A DNA stretch of 64,000 bases from UBA11606 sp964504305. Its GTDB lineage: Bacteria > Actinomycetota > Acidimicrobiia > Acidimicrobiales > Aldehydirespiratoraceae. Made by a program: the position numbers and the translations under genes. This document shows, one piece after another, positions 59,405 through 64,000 of the stretch. The stretch is from contig CAZDEB010000008.1 in NCBI GenBank assembly GCA_964504305.1, forward strand, positions 62,001-126,000. The letters run 5' to 3'. How positions within the stretch are numbered: the stretch's first letter is position 1; the number at the start of each line of letters is the position of its first letter. The notes below the pieces were generated by a model that was given only the letters and a program-made list of their open reading frames with translations, had not been told where the DNA came from and made no database searches.

Positions 59405-61605
59405 CCGCCGAGGTCGGCGAGAATCGCTTGCAACGCGGCCAGCCCTTTCGCCAACGACTCAGCCAGCGGAGCCAGCTCGGTGTCGGAAACCTCGATCGTG
59501 ACAGGGACCGAAACCTGGATCGGCACCTCGGCCGATACCGGAACCGTTTCGTCGATCGGGACTTGCACGTTGAGGTCGATCGGCACTTCGAGGTCGACGG
59601 GAACAGTCACGTCGACCGGTACGTCGAACCCCAACGGAGTTCCGACTCGAATGGTGGTGTTGATCGTCTCCTTGATCGGGATCGCCGTGTTGATCGGCAC
59701 GTCGACGGTGCGAGCGATGACCACCTCGGTGTCGATGTTGATGGTCTCGTCGACGTCGACCATGAATTCGAGGGTGGACCCCCGAAATGTTTCGAGCCCT
59801 TCGATGGCGGAGTCGAGCCCGGCCGAAACCTGAGGTTGCAACTCGAGCAAGTCTTCCTGAAAGCCCTGCACTTGCGAAGCAAACAGCGCCGAGCCGGCTT
59901 CGACCCGTTCGAGATCGGCTTGGGTCTGGGCAAGGTCGGCCGATACTTCGTCGAGCCGACCCCTTGTCGACACCAACATCACGCCCAACACCACAATGCC
60001 GGCCACCACAATGCCCACCGCCGCCGCGGCCACAGCCACTGGTCGAGTGATGCGTTCGGTCGGGGCGGGCCGCGAAGCATTATCGACAGACATACGCTCT
60101 CCTTTTGACACGGTGACAGGTCGAAGTCGAAGGGCCAACAAGAAGCCGACCAGCGATACAGCGGCGACCGCCAAGAATGTTTCGGCGATGGCATCGGCGG
60201 TCAGCGTCTGCTGTGCTTCGACCACCGCCGACTGAAACTGGACACTGTCGAGCGGCGGCAACTCGATCGATCCTCGTAGCTCGTTGAAACGAGCCAGCGA
60301 CCAGGCCGTCAAAGCGGCCAGCCCGACGCTCAATCCCATGAGCCTGACCACCATGACGGTGGACGCGGCACTCCCGCGCTTTTCGGGCTCGGCTTGATCA
60401 ACCACCACCGAGGTGGTGGGCGCAACGGTAAGGCCCAATCCAGTACCGAGCACCGCAAGCATCAGCGCAAGTAGAGGTCGCGAGGATTCCGGAGCCCACG
60501 TGAACCCCATCCACGCGAAGGCCACCACTATTGCCCCTACTCCGCCAACTACTGGGACCCGCGGGCCGTGACGTTCGCTCAGACGGCCTCCCACATAGGA
60601 CATGATGGCCATCGCGCCGGTCATCGAAGCCAGCAGCCAGCCGGCCACTACCGCTGACCGTTCAAGATCGAGTTCGACGGCGTTGACGAATATCGGCACG
60701 TCGACCATGGCAACTACCAAGCCCGCTCCGACCACAAAATTTACCGCCAACGCGACTTTGATCGCCGGTCCGGCAAACAGCCCCCGATCAAGAACTGGAT
60801 CCGGGTGTTCTCGCTGATGAACCACAAACGCCCACCCGAGACCGGCAGCCACCAAATAGAGCCATCGGAACTGGAGCGAACCGGTGCCGGCGTTGCGGAG
60901 TTGGTCGAGCCCGGTAACGCTTTGGACCTCGGCATTGCCGAGCAACGCCAGGTCGAGCGCCACCAACGCCGCGGTCAACAAGGCCGCGCCGCTCCAATCG
61001 ACTCGGCGGCTTCGGTCCGGCGCGTGATGATCGTCCAAGGCCCACCACACCCAAACGAGTCCGACCAGGCCCAAGGGGATATTGAGCCAGAATTGGGTTC
61101 GCCAGTCGAAGAAACGCACCAACATGGCCCCGTAGAGAGGACCCCAGACCCAGCCAAACGTCTCGATCGCGGCCAAAGAACCAAGTGCCCGACTGCGACG
61201 CTCAACTGGATAAACATCGCCTACGACCGCCAAGGCAACCGGCACCATGGCACCGCCGCCGATCGCCGTCAGGACCCGTCCCAACAAGAACGGTCCGAGC
61301 GTGGTCGAGAGTGGGATCAAGACCGTACCGCCAAGAAACACCGCGTAGGCCCCGACAAATACTTGTCGACGCCCGAAGACGTCGCTGAGCCGCCCCGCGA
61401 TCGGCATGATGGCCACGAATGCGATCAGGTAGGCGTTTACGACCCAAGCCGCATCGTCGAGTCCGTCAGGGAGCGCCAGCCCGAGGTCGTTGATGATGGG
61501 ACGCAACATTGTGGTGACAACGGTGAGGTCGTCGGCGGCAACAAAGACCGCAAAGGCCACGGCCAGAAGAATGGCTCGAGGGCTACGCTCGATTCGCTCA
61601 GTCAC
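59401..61605 (-). CDS. DHA2-type MFS transporter fused to a beta-repeat domain
   Basis: The 734-aa frame starts at a GTG at 61605 overlapping the LprG-like gene as GTGA. Residues 1 to about 490 are a 14-helix DHA2 transporter (FVAADDLTVVTTMLRPIIND, GRLSDVFGRRQVFVGAYAV, GRVLTAIGGGAMVPVALAV). From Met505 a second part has a polar start, one membrane segment (AAAAVGIVVAGIVVLGVMLV), a coiled coil (RLDEVSADLAQTQADLERVE) and a beta-repeat region (about 610-710). Met505 has its own AAGGAG 5 nt upstream, so the second part may also be made alone. In mycobacteria LprG and Rv1410c (P55) form such a pair for triacylglyceride and LAM export; this is a possible relative. Confidence 0.8.
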   Translation of the reverse strand: MTERIERSPRAILLAVAFAVFVAADDLTVVTTMLRPIINDLGLALPDGLDDAAWVVNAYLIAFVAIMPIAGRLSDVFGRRQVFVGAYAVFLGGTVLIPLSTTLGPFLLGRVLTAIGGGAMVPVALAVVGDVYPVERRSRALGSLAAIETFGWVWGPLYGAMLVRFFDWRTQFWLNIPLGLVGLVWVWWALDDHHAPDRSRRVDWSGAALLTAALVALDLALLGNAEVQSVTGLDQLRNAGTGSLQFRWLYLVAAGLGWAFVVHQREHPDPVLDRGLFAGPAIKVALAVNFVVGAGLVVAMVDVPIFVNAVELDLERSAVVAGWLLASMTGAMAIMSYVGGRLSERHGPRVPVVGGVGAIVVAFAWMGFTWAPESSRPLLALMLAVLGTGLGLTVAPTTSVVVDQAEPEKRGSAASTVMVVRLMGLSVGLAALTAWSLARFNELRGSIELPPLDSVQFQSAVVEAQQTLTADAIAETFLAVAAVSLVGFLLALRLRPVTVSKGERMSVDNASRPAPTERITRPVAVAAAAVGIVVAGIVVLGVMLVSTRGRLDEVSADLAQTQADLERVEAGSALFASQVQGFQEDLLELQPQVSAGLDSAIEGLETFRGSTLEFMVDVDETINIDTEVVIARTVDVPINTAIPIKETINTTIRVGTPLGFDVPVDVTVPVDLEVPIDLNVQVPIDETVPVSAEVPIQVSVPVTIEVSDTELAPLAESLAKGLAALQAILADLGG
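59490..59760 (-). repeat. Periodic Pro-Val/Ile hexapeptide-like coding repeat
   Basis: This part of the MFS fusion encodes a run of short units of the form P-[VI]-D-x-[VT]-[VI], such as VPVDVTVPVDLEVPIDLNVQ, then VPIDETVPVSAEVPIQVSVP. Prolines recur roughly every six residues with alternating hydrophobic and Asp/Thr positions, which suggests an extended beta structure. I know no named domain for it. Confidence 0.7.
60093..60104 (-). promoter_or_regulatory. Internal ribosome binding site and ATG within the MFS frame
   Basis: On the minus strand AAGGAG (60104-60099) is 5 nt before an in-frame ATG (60093-60091) that begins MSVDNASRPAPTERITRPVA. It would give a separate 230-aa membrane-anchored protein ending at 59401. 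No stop codon separates it from the MFS part. Confidence 0.6.
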
Positions 61606-62372
61606 TGATCCACTCCCGCCGGAATATCGATTTCGAACCCGACGCCATAATCGGACAGCTCGATGACCCAGGTCGAGATTCCTCGACCAGGGCTCTGCAC
61701 TTCGAAGTGCAGACGGGTCACGAGCCCTGAAACCGGGTTGACCCACAACCGCAGGAGCGTGCCTTCGTCGTCGACCAGTCCGGCGGTCACGTTTGAGAGC
61801 GCAACCGCGGTCGCAGTCGCGTCGATCACATAACGATCACCGTCAACGTCAACCAGCACCGGTTCTTGCAGATCCCGCAGCAAAGGGGCCCATCCCCCGA
61901 CCGGATCAAAGAACGTTCGGGGATCGAGGTTGTAGCCCGGCGGCAACGACTCGAATTCGCCGGTGATCGGATTCGACAACCAGATATCGGCACCCACTGC
62001 GACCGCGCCAAGGTCGGTCACGAGGTTGTCGTCGATGGTCACTGTGACCAGTGCCTCGGCGCCGCCGGTGACATCGAAGCGACCAGCAATCCGGTCGAGC
62101 GCCAGACTCTTTGCCCCGTCGACGAAAAGGGGTTCACCGGTGCGTTCCACCACAAACGAGACGCTGGTTACGTCGTGCATGGCCTGCGATGAGGCTTCGA
62201 GAATCGTGCCGGCATCGGCGTCCAACCACACACCGCTCGAATCAGCTTCGTCACCTTGTCCGGCATTGCTGGACGAGTCACCCGACGCGTTGGTACTGAA
62301 CCCGCCGGCGGTGCCGACCAGTCCGACCAGGACAACAATTGTCGCCCCCAAGCGATGTGTAGCGGGAGTCAC
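61602..62372 (-). CDS. LprG/LppX-family-like protein, lipobox Cys replaced
   Basis: The 256-aa product starts at a GTG with a signal-like segment (VTPATHRLGATIVVLVGLVG TAGG), then a Ser/Asn-rich linker and a domain like the LppX/LprAFG lipoproteins: ASSQAMHDVTSVSFVVERTG, DRIAGRFDVTGGAEALVTVT, VGADIWLSNPITGEFESLPP and VNPVSGLVTRLHFEV. Those proteins carry lipids across the mycobacterial cell wall. Where the lipobox Cys is expected after TAGG stands Phe25 (TTC; one base from TGC), so lipid anchoring is doubtful. The stop overlaps the MFS start (GTGA), as in the lprG-Rv1410c pair order. Confidence 0.75.
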   Translation of the reverse strand: MTPATHRLGATIVVLVGLVGTAGGFSTNASGDSSSNAGQGDEADSSGVWLDADAGTILEASSQAMHDVTSVSFVVERTGEPLFVDGAKSLALDRIAGRFDVTGGAEALVTVTIDDNLVTDLGAVAVGADIWLSNPITGEFESLPPGYNLDPRTFFDPVGGWAPLLRDLQEPVLVDVDGDRYVIDATATAVALSNVTAGLVDDEGTLLRLWVNPVSGLVTRLHFEVQSPGRGISTWVIELSDYGVGFEIDIPAGVDQ

Positions 62373-62388
62373 GGTCCCGTCGAGACTT

Positions 62389-63381
62389 TCACATCACGCG
62401 GCCTCTGGGAACCACTTCGTAACCCGGTTCCTCGGGTTCGTCGTCGATCATCGCCGCGGGAAATCCGTCGGCCAGAATGGAAAGGCCGGTGTCTTCCTCG
62501 AGCCGTTTGATCACGTTGGGCGACCATTCGCGCGGACCAAAACGCTCCTGAGCGTCCAGAAGAATCCGAAGCATCTCCGGAGCCAACTCAAGGGGAACCC
62601 CAGCCCGCTCAGCCACCGCGGAAAACAGCGACATGTCCTTCACGACCAGATCCATCGTGAAGCTGATGTCACGGCTGCCATTGAGGATCACCTGGCTCTC
62701 GGTCTCGTGCACGAACGAGTTGCCTGATGAGATCCGGATGGCCTCGTAGGTGGTGTCAAGGTCCATACCCGCCGCCTTTGATGTGACGAGCGCCTCGCTG
62801 AGCGACAACAAATTGGAGGTGGCCAGATAGTTGGTGACCACCTTGAGCACCGATGCCGAGCCGAGAGGCCCGGTGTGAAGAATGCGGCGACCCATCGTTG
62901 TGAGTATCGGCAGCATGCGTTCGAACACGTCGCGCTCACAGCCGGCGAAGATGGCGATGTTGCCGGTGGCGGCACGATGGCATCCGCCCGAAACGGGGCA
63001 ATCGACGGGCGCTGCTCCCACGGCCTCGACCCGCTCCGCCAGCCGCTTCACTTCGGCCTCGTCGGTGGTGGACATCTCGGCCCAGATCTTGCCCGGGCCG
63101 AAACCCGCGAGCAGGCCGTCTTCGGCTTCCATCACTGCCGCCGAAGCAGCGGGCGACGGCAAGCAGGTGATCACAACGTCGCACTGTTCGGCCATCTGCC
63201 TGGGCGACTCGCCCCAGCGGGCTCCGCCGTCGAGAAACGGCTGGGCAACCGCCTTGTCCAGATCTCTGACGGTGAGATCAATACCGTTGCGAAGAAGCGA
63301 CCCAGCAAGCTTGCCTCCGGCATTGCCGAGCCCAATGAATCCGATCTTCAGGGGGGTTTGGCCAACAGTGGTATCCGACAT
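62389..63381 (-). CDS. 3-hydroxyisobutyrate dehydrogenase-family protein
   Basis: The 330-aa protein has the NAD(P) motif IGFIGLGNAGGKLAGSLLR, the family DCPVSGGCHRAATGNIAIFA motif, the catalytic Lys in GSASVLKVVTNYLATSNLLS, and a C-terminal helical domain (DLVVKDMSLFSAVAERAGVP). Relatives act on 3-hydroxyisobutyrate, tartronate semialdehyde or other beta-hydroxyacids; substrate unknown. The GGC in SGGCHRA differs from the usual SGGxxGA. It lies 16 bp before the LprG-like gene on the same strand, so they may be cotranscribed though functionally unrelated. Confidence 0.88.
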   Translation of the reverse strand: MSDTTVGQTPLKIGFIGLGNAGGKLAGSLLRNGIDLTVRDLDKAVAQPFLDGGARWGESPRQMAEQCDVVITCLPSPAASAAVMEAEDGLLAGFGPGKIWAEMSTTDEAEVKRLAERVEAVGAAPVDCPVSGGCHRAATGNIAIFAGCERDVFERMLPILTTMGRRILHTGPLGSASVLKVVTNYLATSNLLSLSEALVTSKAAGMDLDTTYEAIRISSGNSFVHETESQVILNGSRDISFTMDLVVKDMSLFSAVAERAGVPLELAPEMLRILLDAQERFGPREWSPNVIKRLEEDTGLSILADGFPAAMIDDEPEEPGYEVVPRGRVM

Positions 63382-63500
63382 CTCATCTCCGGTTCGGGTG
63401 GGCGATCAGCGGATGGTAGTCAGTAACGGTCAGGCGACCGGGCACACCTGCAGTCTCCGTCATTTTCGGCCTCAGCGCTGCGGGCACTACGTTTTGACCC

Positions 63501-64000
63501 ATGGAGTTCGAAACCATCACCTACGAAGCCCGCGACCGTGTGGGCCACTTGCATCTCAACCGCCCCGAAGGCGCCAACGCGGTAAGCCCAACGTTTGCTC
63601 GCGACCTCCGAGCGGCGATGTTGGAGATCAACTACGACGACGACGTCAAGGCCGTCTCGGTGACCGCCGAAGGCAAAGTGTTTTGCGCCGGCGGCGACCT
63701 CAAACTTTTCCACGGCTGGGGATCTGACGTGGCTCGCCACGCCCACGACATGCTCATCGACTTCCACGCCGCGATCCAGTTGATGAACCGGATGCCCAAG
63801 CCGTTCGTGGCCGGCGTCCGTGGCGCGGCGGGCGGAGCCGGTATGAGTTTCATGGGCGCGTTCGATCTTGTCGTGTCGGGCCAGTCGGCCAAGTACACGA
63901 TGGCGTACACCCGAGCGGGGGTGACACCTGACGGCACATCGTCGTACTTCATTGCTCGTCACATCGGCCTTCGCCGGATGCTCGACCTCACGCTGACCAA
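63501..64000 (+). CDS. Enoyl-CoA hydratase/isomerase (PaaG-like), partial
   Basis: The gene runs off the right edge after 166 full codons. The ATG at 63501 begins MEFETITYEARDRVGHLHLN. It has the crotonase oxyanion motifs FCAGGDLKLFHGW and VRGAAGGAGMSFMGAFDLVV, then YTMAYTRAGVTPDGTSSYFI. The GAGxTPDGxSSYF segment with MGAFDLV is the pattern of PaaG-type isomerases in phenylacetate or fatty acid breakdown, where an Asp replaces the hydratase Glu. The C-terminus and neighbours are outside the window. Confidence 0.88.
   Translation, partial: MEFETITYEARDRVGHLHLNRPEGANAVSPTFARDLRAAMLEINYDDDVKAVSVTAEGKVFCAGGDLKLFHGWGSDVARHAHDMLIDFHAAIQLMNRMPKPFVAGVRGAAGGAGMSFMGAFDLVVSGQSAKYTMAYTRAGVTPDGTSSYFIARHIGLRRMLDLTLT

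Noticed and set aside
1..64000. tRNA or rRNA genes, insertion sequences, CRISPR arrays, prophage
   Set aside because: No intergenic space is large enough for most of these and no repeat array, transposase or integrase was seen; small RNAs cannot be excluded by eye.

Overview
The window is 64 kb of gene-dense, high-GC chromosome from an actinobacterium. The best guess is class Acidimicrobiia or a close relative. Evidence for an actinobacterium: mycothiol synthesis (mshC), phosphatidylinositol mannoside synthesis (pgsA, patA, pimA), the ruvC-ruvA-ruvB and alaS-ruvX-mltG-aroE gene orders, and an LprG/MFS-like pair. The Acidimicrobiia guess rests mainly on the style of the SLH repeats and is an inference. 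I see no rRNA, tRNA, CRISPR array, transposase or phage gene. No gene-free stretch exceeds about 150 bp. Genes often overlap as ATGA, GTGA or TGATG, and several convergent pairs share stop-codon bases.

Region 1 (1-21538) is almost all minus strand. It is a housekeeping backbone: a partial DUF4388 gene, aroE, mltG, ruvX, alaS, DUF6167-like, DUF948, rarA, aspS, hisS, rel, apt, secF, secD, yajC, tgt, queA, ruvB, ruvA and ruvC. Its one plus-strand gene encodes a small membrane-anchored protein (7694-8260). Region 2 (21573-25563) is a plus-strand block between ruvC and yebC: an ABC exporter pair, an SDR, and an exported three-SLH protein with a lysozyme-like C-terminal domain.

Region 3 (25560-38040) returns to the minus strand: yebC, pdxT, pdxS, a DUF3048 lipoprotein, a degenerate M48-like membrane protein, lemA, pimA, patA, pgsA, a small membrane protein, a HIT protein, thrS, an acyltransferase and mshC. 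Region 4 (38142-46702) holds fabI, an RmlD-like gene, two CNNM/CorC-type membrane proteins, an asymmetric heterodimeric ABC exporter and a further ABC ATPase. Region 5 (46617-64000) is accessory: thiamine pyrophosphokinase, a secreted trypsin-like protease, an M23 endopeptidase, a dienelactone hydrolase, a polytopic membrane protein, a TauD-type dioxygenase, a cupin, a patatin, a DyP peroxidase with a strong terminator, an SDR, trpB2, thrH, an esterase, an operon of dehydrogenase, LprG-like protein and MFS fusion, and a partial enoyl-CoA isomerase.

Most unusual points: (a) a tRNA-guanine transglycosylase whose three zinc cysteines are W, D and A while the histidine remains; (b) a LemA-linked M48-like protein with all metal ligands lost; (c) an LprG-like gene whose lipobox cysteine is Phe, translationally coupled to a DHA2 transporter that runs in frame into an extra membrane-anchored beta-repeat protein with its own ribosome binding site; (d) a DUF4388 gene cut by the left edge; (e) a 15-bp tandem duplication inside aroE.
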